Virus record (IMG/VR): IMGVR_UViG_3300050821_010764
Coordinates: 62,001-126,000 of that record
DNA: 64,000 nt
Reading direction: 5' to 3' (one strand)
Origin: a virus
Shown: positions 33,880-42,868 of the stretch, one piece after another
Position numbering within the stretch: the first letter of the stretch is position 1
How the letters are laid out: each line of letters starts with the position of its first letter
Program-made: the position numbers and the translations under genes
The notes under the pieces: model-generated
The model's input: the letters and a program-made list of their open reading frames with translations, nothing else
What the model was told of the DNA's origin: nothing
Databases searched by the model: none

Positions 33880-34584
33880 ATGAAACTAGACACCATTTCA
33901 GAGCTATATCAATTAATTTCTAGCGGAACTCAAAATCTTCCAGCTAGAAAACAATCTATTCTGCTAAGAAAAGCGGGTCTTGCTGCTCATGTGTCTGGCA
34001 CAGGTTTTAATAAAGTAGCTTTTGATACCAGACGTATTGATCAAGAAACTGAATATAATCCTCGTCGTGGTTTACAGAATTACAATCGAAGTGAAGCTTT
34101 TCTTTCCGAAGCTATGGGACAAAAACTTATTCATCTATCTAAACTCAAGGGAGTGCTAGATGATTTGAAGCAAGAATTTGGTAAAGAACATGAATGGCAA
34201 GACAGTAATGCTCGTGTTCTTTTATCTACACTTGATCAGGGTATGCGCACTCTTCAAAAAGATGGTGACTACTCCGATGCCCAGCCGTCTCAAGGCAGCA
34301 TTGATTACATTGAAGAGCTATTGCATGTTAGATATAGACTTGGTCTGGATGATTTAACAAGGCTTGGTAAATCTGAATTGAAGAAAGTAATTCTATCTAA
34401 AGATGAAGAGATGACTCGCAAAGATGTTAATCGCGCCTTAGAAATTACTAAGAGTGATGTGGGTTCTCAAACTTATGACACTTTGATGGAAAAGTTGTTC
34501 GGAGGTGTCCGTGCAACTCAAGAAAACCCTGAAGTGGAGAGAACGGTCACGATTACGATCAAAGACAAGTTTGTGGAGAAGTAA
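33880..34584 (+). CDS. Hypothetical protein, 234 aa
   Basis: ATG 33880 is preferred (AAGAAGAG upstream) over a TTG at 33856 in the same frame that lacks a ribosome site. The protein is helical and charged (ISELYQLISSGTQNLPARKQSI; LSKLKGVLDDLKQEFGKEHE; IEELLHVRYRLGLDDLTRLG), ending in a short beta segment (RTVTITIKDKFVEK). No catalytic motif or family recognised. It opens the appendage-gene region after the capsid terminator and probably shares a transcript with the next two genes. Confidence 0.7.
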   Translation: MKLDTISELYQLISSGTQNLPARKQSILLRKAGLAAHVSGTGFNKVAFDTRRIDQETEYNPRRGLQNYNRSEAFLSEAMGQKLIHLSKLKGVLDDLKQEFGKEHEWQDSNARVLLSTLDQGMRTLQKDGDYSDAQPSQGSIDYIEELLHVRYRLGLDDLTRLGKSELKKVILSKDEEMTRKDVNRALEITKSDVGSQTYDTLMEKLFGGVRATQENPEVERTVTITIKDKFVEK

Positions 34585-34587
34585 GTC

Positions 34588-35349
34588 ATGAGTAGCGAGA
34601 GCAATTTTGCATATTCTTTAAAGTACAATACGCACTTTATCGTAAAAAACATTACGGGTTATACCGACGCCCAAATTCTTGCAGAAGAAAATTTGTTTAT
34701 TCCTTTTGAGGTTAGATCTACCCGTAAAGTAATCAATATTTTTCTTTATCCAATTAATCCTGGTGAAACCAGAGATTTATTACAGATTCCCGGAGTTCAA
34801 GAGGAAGACATTAGATCATCTCTTCTTAAGGGTGTACTTAGACACAAGTTTTTATGTGGTGATATTGCTCTAGTCTCTAGTAATATTGATCTTCTTCAGT
34901 TTAGCGATAAGCAACGTGCTTTCTTGCAAAAATTTGGATTTGGCGAAGGTGTTCAGATTGGCTGGGATGAATTGGATGGATACACTCAGGGACAGATCAA
35001 TTCTGGTGGTGACAATGATGATGGATACATCACCGAGAAACAACATAAGACATTAAGAGATCTTATTCATTTCGTTGATCAGGGTCCTGGTGATGGATTT
35101 GCTTCGGGTGCTTTCAAAGAAGATTTGCCGTTGGGCAGTCCCTTTCCAACCTCAATCATTTGGTATTTAGATGTAGGTAAGACTAAAAAATTAGTGGCCA
35201 AAACAATTACTTATGGTATCAATAAATTTCCTATTACTATTCAATGGGATATGTATGATTATGATGGTGTAACTTTGATTCATACGGTCACTGACCATAT
35301 TACTTATAGTACGGCTTTTGAAGCAACTAGAATAAGGACTATTAGCTAA
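34588..35349 (+). CDS. Hypothetical virion-type protein, 253 aa
   Basis: Starts three bases after the previous stop. The N-terminal half contains TDAQILAEENLFIPFEVRSTRKVINIFLYPINPGETRDLLQIPG-like content (two strands and a helix). A Gly/Asp-rich loop near 130-150 follows (GQINSGGDNDDGYITEKQH), and the C-terminal beta-sandwich-like region contains YLDVGKTKKLVAKTITYG, ITIQWDMYDYDG and TVTDHITYSTAFEAT. This beta-rich ending resembles appendage or connector proteins. Stop and next start overlap (TAATG). Family unknown. Confidence 0.7.
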   Translation: MSSESNFAYSLKYNTHFIVKNITGYTDAQILAEENLFIPFEVRSTRKVINIFLYPINPGETRDLLQIPGVQEEDIRSSLLKGVLRHKFLCGDIALVSSNIDLLQFSDKQRAFLQKFGFGEGVQIGWDELDGYTQGQINSGGDNDDGYITEKQHKTLRDLIHFVDQGPGDGFASGAFKEDLPLGSPFPTSIIWYLDVGKTKKLVAKTITYGINKFPITIQWDMYDYDGVTLIHTVTDHITYSTAFEATRIRTIS

Positions 35350-35846
35350 TGTCAACCGATTCACCAGCGGCAATTTTATTTGATGAGCTTGGTAATCCAG
35401 TTGGGGTTATGCTGGATGGTTACGTTTATCGTTTGCAAGTTGAAACCATTATTACTGACACTTCGGGCAATGGTCCAGCCGCTGTCAAACCACCTAATAC
35501 TGCCGCAGTTGCTGCCGACCCGGCTCTAGTAGTAGCTTTTTCTCCCAATAACCCTATTACGGTATCTAGTGCTCGTCCGGCTACTTCTACCACTCATAGC
35601 GTGGTCGGCTCTGCCACCAACGTAGTTCTTTTAGCCTCTAATACTACTCGTTTAGGCGCAACCATCTATAATGATTCTTCTGCTTTATTGTATGTGAAGC
35701 TTGGTGCTACGGCTAGTACAACTGATTTTACTATTAAAATGTTTCCATTAGGTTATTATGAAATTCCGTATGGTTATACTGGTGAAATAGATGGAATTTG
35801 GTCATCAGCTCTTGGTCATGCAAGAATTGATGAACTTACTCCTTAA
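35349..35846 (+). CDS. Appendage protein, N-module plus C-module A, 165 aa
   Basis: Short virion protein made of two modules that recur in its neighbours. The N-terminus SPAAILFDELGNPVGV is shared in form with the 35906, 37145 and 41086 proteins. The C-terminal ~75 residues (VVLLASNTTRLGATIYNDSS, then KLGATAS and YTGEIDGIW, ending ELTP) match the C-terminus of the 35906 protein. The N-module is a candidate docking tag and the C-module a beta-rich tip. No enzyme residues seen. Confidence 0.72.
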   Translation: MSTDSPAAILFDELGNPVGVMLDGYVYRLQVETIITDTSGNGPAAVKPPNTAAVAADPALVVAFSPNNPITVSSARPATSTTHSVVGSATNVVLLASNTTRLGATIYNDSSALLYVKLGATASTTDFTIKMFPLGYYEIPYGYTGEIDGIWSSALGHARIDELTP

Positions 35847-35905
35847 ACAATGCATAAAATTATATTAATGTAGAAAGATACTTCTAACTTACAAGAGGCA
35901 ATCAT

Positions 35906-37048
35906 ATGTCAGGTGAATCCCCAGCATCAGTTTTATTTAGCTCAGACGGTACAGAATTAGCCGTTGTAAGTGGTAGTGCGATCCCAACTAGTACCAGGGC
36001 ACTATTAATTTCTGGTCAAAATCCAAGCGGTAACGCTACTTATGTACCATCATCTTTACATGGTGCTTTTGGTACTGCCGAGATGTCCAACGATTTCTCG
36101 ATTCAGTCTAACGCTACGTTAATAGCCAGCGGTTCTACTTTAGTCACCGCTAACTATTTCGGTACTCACGAAATTGCATTGATTGTTAACGTTACAGTGG
36201 CTCCAACCGGTACTACTCCAACACTATCATATTCTATTCAGGAAGTTGATCCTGGCAACGGCACTACACTTTATGGTAGCACCGCCTCTACCGGCTCTAT
36301 TACTGGTACCGGTGTGTTTACAGCCATTTTGAATGTGACCACCAGCTCTATGGTCAAGGTTACTTGGACCATTACTGGTACTACGCCAAGCTTCACTGGC
36401 GTTTACGCTACGATCACTACTAAGAACACTCCATCCACTCAGACTATTAACGGAACAGTTACATCAACTAACCCGTCCGTAGGTACTGATGGCGGTGCTT
36501 CTCTTACTTCTGATACTCAGGTTGGTGGTATTGCAACTACAGCTGCTCCAACTTATACCACTGGCACTCTAGATGCGTTGTCTTTGACATTAGGTGGTCA
36601 GTTGCGTATCGATGGTGCTTATCCAAAAGCTACTACTACCGCTAACTCTGCTGATATGATGCAGGTAGGTGGTATCGTTACTACTGCTGCTCCAGCCTAT
36701 ACTACTGGTCAGATTAACGCCCTATCTTTGGATACTGCTGGTAATCTACGTGTTTCGGCAATTACTAATAAGGCAGCAACTTCCGCTGTTACTTCTGTTG
36801 CCGTCACAGCCAGCACTAACACTACTTTGTTGGCTTCTAACGCTAGCAGAATTTTCGCCTCTATATTCAACGGCTCTAACAAGACCATTTACATTAAATT
36901 GGGAACTACTGCCAGCTTAACCAGTTATACAATTCAGTTGTTTACTGGTTCTTATTGGGAAGTTCCAAACGACTACACCGGTAACATTGATGAATTCTCT
37001 CCAGCCGGCGCATCTGGAAACGTTCTTGTAACTGAGCTAACTCCATAA
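35906..37048 (+). CDS. Appendage protein, N-module plus C-module A, 380 aa
   Basis: ATG 35906 after AGAGG. N-module ESPASVLFSSDGTELAVVSG, AIPTSTRALLISGQ is shared with the 37145 protein. A Thr/Ser/Gly-rich beta region follows, then two short repeats of the form QVGGIATTAAPTYTTGTLDALSL (from about residue 210 and about 252). The C-terminal module (NTTLLASNASRIFASIFNGS through VTELTP) is homologous to the 35349 protein. Composition and repeats fit a tail or head fibre. A terminator follows the gene. Confidence 0.72.
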   Translation: MSGESPASVLFSSDGTELAVVSGSAIPTSTRALLISGQNPSGNATYVPSSLHGAFGTAEMSNDFSIQSNATLIASGSTLVTANYFGTHEIALIVNVTVAPTGTTPTLSYSIQEVDPGNGTTLYGSTASTGSITGTGVFTAILNVTTSSMVKVTWTITGTTPSFTGVYATITTKNTPSTQTINGTVTSTNPSVGTDGGASLTSDTQVGGIATTAAPTYTTGTLDALSLTLGGQLRIDGAYPKATTTANSADMMQVGGIVTTAAPAYTTGQINALSLDTAGNLRVSAITNKAATSAVTSVAVTASTNTTLLASNASRIFASIFNGSNKTIYIKLGTTASLTSYTIQLFTGSYWEVPNDYTGNIDEFSPAGASGNVLVTELTP

Positions 37049-37076
37049 TCTGATTGATTGGTGGATAAAAATGAAA

Positions 37077-37113
37077 AAGAAGCTTGCTAGAAATAGCAAG
37101 CTTCTTTTATTTT
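37077..37113 (+). terminator. Rho-independent terminator
   Basis: A perfect 13-base-pair stem (AAGAAGCTTGCTA 37077-37089 with its complement 37094-37106) with a GAAA loop is followed by TTATTTTAT. It separates the 35906 gene from the 37145 gene. Confidence 0.9.
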
Positions 37114-37123
37114 ATCTATAATC

Positions 37124-37130
37124 CAGCATT
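37124..37130 (+). promoter_or_regulatory. CAGCATT box directly after a terminator
   Basis: CAGCATTTAGA lies just downstream of the terminator and 21 bases before ATG 37145, close to boxes before 24082, 33880 and 42869. A terminator followed by a candidate promoter suggests that the 37145 gene has its own transcript start. The short distance to the start codon is a caution. Confidence 0.3.
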
Positions 37131-37144
37131 TAGACGAGGAGAAA

Positions 37145-40117
37145 ATGTCAGGAACAAATCCAGAGTCAGTACTGTATGATATTAATGGAAATCCATTAGC
37201 CGTACAGAGCGGATCAGCAACGCCTACCTCTACTCCAGCTTTAATGATGGCTGGTTCAGATGGTGCTAATTCTAGATTCATCTTAGTTGATGGTTCTGGT
37301 CGCACAGTTGCGGTTGGAGCTGGTGTGGCGGGAACGCCTGCTGGTGGAGTACTGTCTATTCAAGGTATCTCTGGTGGTACAGTCGTTCCTATCAGCGGAA
37401 CCCTTACAGCCAATCAGGGAACCGCTAACACTATAGCTAACTCTTGGCCAATAGAAGTGACCGATGGTACTAATATTTTGGGTACCGCCGCTCATCCAAT
37501 TAGAATAGATCCAACGGGCACAACTATCCAACCAGTCTCAGGAACTGTAGCCGTTACACAAAGTACCTCTCCTTGGGTAGTGGGACAAGCTACCGCTTCT
37601 AGCTTAAATGCTACGGTTGTTGGATTAGGCGGCGCGGGCGCGCCCTCTGGTGGAATTATATCTACTCAAGTTCCAGATACAATAAATTCTGGAACTTTGA
37701 ATGCCTTGAATGCTGTTGTTTCGGTCTCATTAACTGGCAATCATGGCGCTGGTATGCAGTTATTGGCTGGTACTTTGCAAGGCACTATCACTCCTGAAAT
37801 TTCTTATGATGGCGGGACCACCTGGGTCGCCTCCTTTTTTGACGATCCGGTTACGGGAAATAAAGTTGCTACCATAGTTTTCGGAGCTAACAACACTGCT
37901 ACTGCCAGAACTATTGTAGCGCCCGCTGGTGCATCTCATGCTCGTGTTAGAGTTTCTGCTTTCACTTCGGGAACTGCGAATTGTAATATCCGCGCCACCA
38001 CATTAATAGAACCACCAGTTTTGTTTTCGGGCGCTGCTGGAGCAGCTTTACCACCAACTATCGTGCAAATGGGAGGTAATGATGGTAGTAATCTTAGAGC
38101 TATGCTTACAGATGCTTCCGGTCATCCAATCATTGTGGGTCCAGGAGTAGCTGGCACGCCATCTGGTGGAGTGGTAACTATTCAGGGAGTCTCTGGGGGA
38201 ACTGTAGTGCCCGTTAGTGGTACGGTAGCAGTTACACAGAGCACTTCTCCTTGGGCAGATAATATCACTCAGTTTGGTGGAACTAATATTTCTACTGGTA
38301 CTGGAGCTAGTGGAGCTGGTATTCCAAGAGTTACTGTTTCCAATGATTCCAATATTTTGGCAACACAATCTGGTTCTTGGACTGTTACCGATAATCAAGG
38401 AACTCCAAACACACTTGCCAATAAGTGGCCAGTTCAAGTTACGGACGGAACTAATACCATGCCAACTGGCGATGCAGTTGGTAGGGCTATTTTCGAGAAA
38501 ATTACCGATGGTACCAATACAGCTGCCGTCAAGGCGGCTTCCACTGCCGCTGTGGCAACCGATCCATCACTGGTAGTCGGCTTCTCACCTAACTCTCCAT
38601 TGCCAACAGGTGCTAATACTATAGGTATCGTTAATCAAGGCACTGCTGCCTCTCTAGCTAATGCTTGGTCTACCAAAATTACAGATGCTACCAATGGTCC
38701 GGTCGCCGTCAAAGCGGCATCTACCGCTGCCGTTGCTACTGATCCGGCTCTAGTCGTTGCCATTAGTCCTAACAATGTTATCAACGCTGCTGTTTCTGAC
38801 GTAACAGCTACTGGAACTTTAAATGCTCTTAACGCTACTGTTCAACTAGCTATTCAAGGCGAAAATGATGCTGGTATGCAATTAGTAGCCGGTACATTGG
38901 TGGGCACAATAGTGCCGGAAATTTCTATTGATGGTGGTACTACTTGGGCAGCCACCTTTTTCTCAGATCCAACTACTAAAAATAAAGTTTCCAGTATCGT
39001 TTTTGGCTCTAGTAACACCGCTACTACTAGAGCTATTGTTGGTGTTGGTGGCACATCACATGTTCGTGTTAGGGTGTCTGCTTTCACTTCTGGCACTGCT
39101 ACTTGTAATTTGCGTGCTACCGCCATGCAAGATCCGTCTAATATGTATGATAGTTCAGCGGGTGCTGCTCTCCCTCCAACCATTGCTCAGGTAGGAGGTT
39201 CAGTAACCACTGCCTCTCCAACTTATGTAACTGGTACTGCTAACGCCTTATCTTTAGACACATCCGGTCGTCTGCGTGAAGATGTTACCTCTTGGCTAGG
39301 TTCTACAGCTCCCACTGTGGGACAGAAAACCATGGCTAACTCTGTGCCAGTCACCATTGCTTCTGATCAATCTGCTATTCCAGTTTCCATTTCTGCTCCG
39401 GCTGGAGCTAGAGTGGGTCTTGTTCAAGGAATAGTTATCCTGGGTGGAGGTACCGGAGGATCATTGAATGCCATTCGTGCTACCACTTATAATGAACAGA
39501 CTACCAATGCTCAACGTTCCGTTTCTTCTGCTAGTGCCAGCGACACCTCTGCGGGGACGGGCGCCCGACAAATAACTATTACCTATTATGATCAAACTTG
39601 CGCCGGTCCTTTTACTGAAGTGGTTACTATGAATGGTACTACTTCGGTAAATACTGTTAGTACTACAATTTGTTTTATCGAAAAAATACAAGTTACTAGC
39701 GTTGGATCAGGAGGTACTAATGCCGGAGTAATTACATTATTTGTCAGTACTGCGGGCGGTGGAGGAACTATTGGTACTATTGGAACCGGTAACGTCGTAT
39801 CTGGAGTAGGAGATAGACAAACATTGTGGGCTCATCATTATATTGCTACCGGAAAAACTGCTCAGTTGGCAACCCTAGTAATTGGATCAACCAACTCCAG
39901 CGCCTCTAATGCTACTTTCTTAATGAGGTCTAAAGATCCAACAAGTGCTACTAGTTCGGACCTTCAGATCAGCGACTTCTTACCATCCAATATTTCTACG
40001 GTAAGAGCCTTGGGAATTCCTCTTAAAATTGCTGGTCCCGCCCGAATTTTGGTTTTGGGAAACCCAACTGGTAACAACAGCACTTTAGTCGCTTCATTCG
40101 ACTACTCGGAGACATAA
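37145..40117 (+). CDS. Large modular fibre/appendage protein, 990 aa
   Basis: ATG 37145 follows GAGGAGA. The N-module (NPESVLYDINGNPLAVQSGS, ATPTSTPALMMAG) is shared with the 35906 protein. The body is built of repeats: GTPAGGVLSIQGISGGTVVP-like units near 60 and 340, and VTDGTN-centred units. A ~128-residue beta-domain is duplicated at about 182-310 and 557-685 (GTLNALNA, PEISYDGGTTW, RVRVSAFTSGTA). The C-terminal ~220 residues (module B: TTNAQRSVSSASASDTSAG, ITITYYDQ, ATGKTAQLATL) are shared with the 40119 and 42056 proteins. No enzymatic motif. A fibre built by duplication and module exchange. Confidence 0.75.
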   Translation: MSGTNPESVLYDINGNPLAVQSGSATPTSTPALMMAGSDGANSRFILVDGSGRTVAVGAGVAGTPAGGVLSIQGISGGTVVPISGTLTANQGTANTIANSWPIEVTDGTNILGTAAHPIRIDPTGTTIQPVSGTVAVTQSTSPWVVGQATASSLNATVVGLGGAGAPSGGIISTQVPDTINSGTLNALNAVVSVSLTGNHGAGMQLLAGTLQGTITPEISYDGGTTWVASFFDDPVTGNKVATIVFGANNTATARTIVAPAGASHARVRVSAFTSGTANCNIRATTLIEPPVLFSGAAGAALPPTIVQMGGNDGSNLRAMLTDASGHPIIVGPGVAGTPSGGVVTIQGVSGGTVVPVSGTVAVTQSTSPWADNITQFGGTNISTGTGASGAGIPRVTVSNDSNILATQSGSWTVTDNQGTPNTLANKWPVQVTDGTNTMPTGDAVGRAIFEKITDGTNTAAVKAASTAAVATDPSLVVGFSPNSPLPTGANTIGIVNQGTAASLANAWSTKITDATNGPVAVKAASTAAVATDPALVVAISPNNVINAAVSDVTATGTLNALNATVQLAIQGENDAGMQLVAGTLVGTIVPEISIDGGTTWAATFFSDPTTKNKVSSIVFGSSNTATTRAIVGVGGTSHVRVRVSAFTSGTATCNLRATAMQDPSNMYDSSAGAALPPTIAQVGGSVTTASPTYVTGTANALSLDTSGRLREDVTSWLGSTAPTVGQKTMANSVPVTIASDQSAIPVSISAPAGARVGLVQGIVILGGGTGGSLNAIRATTYNEQTTNAQRSVSSASASDTSAGTGARQITITYYDQTCAGPFTEVVTMNGTTSVNTVSTTICFIEKIQVTSVGSGGTNAGVITLFVSTAGGGGTIGTIGTGNVVSGVGDRQTLWAHHYIATGKTAQLATLVIGSTNSSASNATFLMRSKDPTSATSSDLQISDFLPSNISTVRALGIPLKIAGPARILVLGNPTGNNSTLVASFDYSET
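37690..38073 (+). repeat. First copy of internal fibre domain duplication
   Basis: Encodes GTLNALNAVVSVSLTGNHGA through ALPPTIVQMGG. It is paired with 38814-39198; both have the same order of motifs (AGMQLLAGTL, PEISYDGGTTW, NTATART, HARVRVSAFTSGTA, ALPPTI). Confidence 0.8.
38814..39198 (+). repeat. Second copy of internal fibre domain duplication
   Basis: Encodes GTLNALNATVQLAIQGENDA through ALPPTIAQVGG. It is clearly homologous at protein level to 37690-38073 but diverged at DNA level, so the duplication is not recent. Confidence 0.8.
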
Positions 40118-40118
40118 A

Positions 40119-41084
40119 ATGCCAGTAACTTTTAGCAATCCCGTTATCTTATCATCTACTTGGACTGTTTTTAAGTCTAGTGCCATCACTGGTAAATCTT
40201 TATTGGTCCAGTATCAAGATGACGGTTCCATCTATACTATTTTTGCCATTGATTTATCAATTGCCTATACGTGTATTATCTGGAAGGGGACCGTACCAGA
40301 TGGTGTAATTAATAGTGGGTATTCACAAGCACAAAATGACACCGACAAAGCAGATTTTGAAAATAACTATAAAGCCCAAGCCAATAAAACTTTAACTCCT
40401 AAAAGCCAGGTAAATCTAGGGTACACTACTTCTGTTGGTAGCGCATTAACTGCTATTCGTGCTACAGCTTATGTTCAACAGACCACTAATGCTCAAAGAT
40501 CTTTAGTATCTAGCAGTGCTTCCGATACGGCAGCAGGTGCGGGTGCACAATCTATTAAAATAACATATTATGATCAAACTTTAGCTGGACCCTTCACTGA
40601 GACTGTTAGTTTGAATGGTATTACTGCCGTTAATACTGTAGGTACCAATATCTGTTTTATAGAAAAGATGGAGTGTACCTCTGTAGGAAATCAACTTTCT
40701 AATGTGGGAACTATTACTTTAACCATATCAACTGGTGGAGCTGGTGGAACTATAGGAACTATTGCGGCGGGTGATGGAATTACTAATTGGTGCCATCACT
40801 ATGTGGCTACCGGTAAAACCATGAATCTTGTTTCTGTCATAGGAACTATTCAAGGACAAAATAGTGGTGCCATGGAAGTCCATCGTACGGTTCCCACTGA
40901 CACAACAAAGACAGAATTAACGATTGCTCCCAAATATAGAATTACCACTAATTCATCTGGAACTTTGAGTTTTAATTCTCCAATTATGGTTGCCGGACCA
41001 GCTTTAGTTTTGGTGTATGGTCGTTCTGACGCATCTACTGGAAATCTAAATTGGTCCGTTGGTATGGGATATTACGAGGCTTAA
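40119..41084 (+). CDS. Appendage protein with C-module B, 321 aa
   Basis: ATG 40119 lies one base after the upstream stop, with GGAG before it. A distinct N-terminal domain of ~105 residues (FSNPVILSSTWTVFKSSAIT, IYTIFAIDLSIAYTCIIWKG) precedes module B (AIRATAYVQQTTNAQRSLVS, ITYYDQTLAGPFTE, ICFIEKMECTS, HHYVATGKTMNL), homologous to the 37145 C-terminus and to the 42056 protein. The exchanged N-terminus with conserved C-terminus is typical of receptor-binding or appendage diversification. No catalytic motif. Confidence 0.73.
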   Translation: MPVTFSNPVILSSTWTVFKSSAITGKSLLVQYQDDGSIYTIFAIDLSIAYTCIIWKGTVPDGVINSGYSQAQNDTDKADFENNYKAQANKTLTPKSQVNLGYTTSVGSALTAIRATAYVQQTTNAQRSLVSSSASDTAAGAGAQSIKITYYDQTLAGPFTETVSLNGITAVNTVGTNICFIEKMECTSVGNQLSNVGTITLTISTGGAGGTIGTIAAGDGITNWCHHYVATGKTMNLVSVIGTIQGQNSGAMEVHRTVPTDTTKTELTIAPKYRITTNSSGTLSFNSPIMVAGPALVLVYGRSDASTGNLNWSVGMGYYEA

Positions 41085-41085
41085 C

Positions 41086-42045
41086 ATGGCAATTGGCGAT
41101 AGATCAATAGAAAATATAATCATATATGATGAGAACGGTAATCAACTTACTAGTTTTAACTCACCAACTGAAGATATTCCAATTTCTCAGAGTGCCTCAT
41201 GGCTTGATTATGCTTTTAATCAGTCAGATGGTACGTTAGATACTACTCAATTTTGGACCAGCACTGTGGTAGGAACAGGAACGGCTACTCAAGGTAGTGG
41301 TGTTGGAACTTTATCTACTGGTACCACGGCTAATTCCACAGTTTCTTTACAGAGTCCTATTTCTCGTCTTCTGCCGGCGACCACAAATGCATTTCAAGCG
41401 GACGTGCAAACAGGAAATACAGGAGTCGCTAATAACAATCGTTTGTGGGGTGTTTTTGATGCCAATAACGGATATTTTTTCAAGTTAGCAGGTACGACCT
41501 TACAATTCGTAACGCGCAAGGCAACTGTCGATAGTACCACTAACATTACTTTATTTACCTTGGATACTAATTTCCATAGATATAAAATTGTGTACAATGG
41601 TATGGGAGCGGTCGCATCTGTTGATGGAATTGTAGTAGTTACTCTGACAATGAATCCGGCTGCCGTTCTTACCGCCAATGATAACTTACCTATTCGTTTA
41701 GAAAATGACAACTCTGGTGGATTAGCAACCAATCAAACTCTTTTAGTTAGATCGGTCGGAGTAGATGGGCATGGAATATTAGGACGCAGATCAAGATTTG
41801 TTCGTCTGAATGCGGCGGCTACTACAGTAGTAAAAAGAGGTCCGGGAACTTTGCGCAAAATAATGGTTAATAACGGAGCATTAGCAGCCACCGTTACGAT
41901 TACAGATAATACAGCCGCAGGTGGAACCGCTATCGGCGTGATTAATGCTGCTAATCCTGGTTCTTTCATTTATGATTTAGATTTTAACGTCGGTTTAACT
42001 GTAGTTATTGCAGGTACACCCGACATAACCGTTGTATATGAATAA
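41086..42045 (+). CDS. Appendage protein, jelly-roll-like, 319 aa
   Basis: ATG 41086, two bases after the previous stop, is preferred to the in-frame ATG 41059 inside the upstream gene. A short N-terminal tag (IENIIIYDENGNQLTSFN) is weakly like the N-module of its neighbours. The middle resembles a concanavalin-like beta sandwich (LWGVFDANNGYFFKLAGTTL, HRYKIVYNGMGAVASVDGIV, LPIRLENDNSG), a fold used by phage tail proteins to bind sugars. The C-terminus (RFVRLNAAATTVVKRGPGTL) is a small beta domain. Ligand binding is inferred from fold-like pattern only. Confidence 0.68.
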   Translation: MAIGDRSIENIIIYDENGNQLTSFNSPTEDIPISQSASWLDYAFNQSDGTLDTTQFWTSTVVGTGTATQGSGVGTLSTGTTANSTVSLQSPISRLLPATTNAFQADVQTGNTGVANNNRLWGVFDANNGYFFKLAGTTLQFVTRKATVDSTTNITLFTLDTNFHRYKIVYNGMGAVASVDGIVVVTLTMNPAAVLTANDNLPIRLENDNSGGLATNQTLLVRSVGVDGHGILGRRSRFVRLNAAATTVVKRGPGTLRKIMVNNGALAATVTITDNTAAGGTAIGVINAANPGSFIYDLDFNVGLTVVIAGTPDITVVYE

Positions 42046-42055
42046 GGGGCTGTAA

Positions 42056-42799
42056 ATGAGTATTAGCGATTTACTTTCATTATCACAGCACCTCGAAGTG
42101 CAAAGTGGAACTGTGAGCGGCTATATCGCCACATCTGCTACGACATCAGTGACTGTTCGTGCAACAATTTATACTCCACAAGGCGCTAATGCACAACGTA
42201 GTATTGTATCAACCAATGTTAATGATACGGCAGCGGGAACTGGTGCAAGAACTATTTTGATTACATATTTAAGCACAGACATGGCATCCTATAAAACAGA
42301 CACCGTCACTTTGAATGGGACTACAGCTGTTAACACCAATGCAACAGATATAGCTTTGATTGAAAAAATGACCGTAGCTACTAGTGGAAGTAGTGGAGGC
42401 AATGCTGGAACTATAAATTTTCTTACTGGACTTGCTGGAGCTGGCTCTATCTGGGGCTCTATTGCCACTGGTGATGGTCAAACATTTTGGTGTCATCACT
42501 ATGTGATCACTGGGAAAACGTTCTACATAGCGGCTGTTACCGCCGCTGCGACCGCCACTAATGGACAAGTAAGCATTCTACAGATTGCTAATCCAACATC
42601 CGTCCCCCAGGGACCACAATTACAGGTAGTCTCTACTTATTTACATGGCAATCAAACTACTGCCGGATTTCCTCCTGTAGATAAAGAAATTCAAGCGGCA
42701 AATCCTATTGTGGGACCAGCTATCATATTTCTCAACGAAAGACCGGCAGCTGTTACTGCCTCTACAACTCACGCATCATTTGAATATATTCAATTCTAA
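42056..42799 (+). CDS. Appendage protein consisting mainly of C-module B, 247 aa
   Basis: ATG 42056 after AGGGG. Apart from a ~30-residue N-terminus (LLSLSQHLEVQSGTVSGY), the whole protein is module B: TVRATIYTPQGANAQRSIVS, NDTAAGTGARTILITYLS, IALIEKMTVATSG and HHYVITGKTFYI. It is the third copy after the 37145 and 40119 proteins, with an altered C-terminus (AIIFLNERPAAVTASTTHAS). It may be the minimal form of the module and could be a separate tip or adaptor. Confidence 0.72.
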   Translation: MSISDLLSLSQHLEVQSGTVSGYIATSATTSVTVRATIYTPQGANAQRSIVSTNVNDTAAGTGARTILITYLSTDMASYKTDTVTLNGTTAVNTNATDIALIEKMTVATSGSSGGNAGTINFLTGLAGAGSIWGSIATGDGQTFWCHHYVITGKTFYIAAVTAAATATNGQVSILQIANPTSVPQGPQLQVVSTYLHGNQTTAGFPPVDKEIQAANPIVGPAIIFLNERPAAVTASTTHASFEYIQF

Positions 42800-42813
42800 T
42801 TCTACTAACAATT

Positions 42814-42820
42814 CAGCATA
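42814..42820 (+). promoter_or_regulatory. CAGCATA box before the GH18-like gene
   Basis: CAGCATATAGT starts 55 bases upstream of ATG 42869, inside the 69-base gap, and matches the boxes at 24044, 33846 and 37124. TATAGT within it resembles a -10 element. Confidence 0.3.
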
Positions 42821-42868
42821 TAGTTGAAATAATAAAGTCGGACGCAAACTTCAACTAAGGGGAAAAGC

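Noticed and set aside
38048-38437. 129-aa minus-strand ORF opposite the 990-aa fibre
   Set aside because: Antisense of Thr/Ser-rich repeats; no features.
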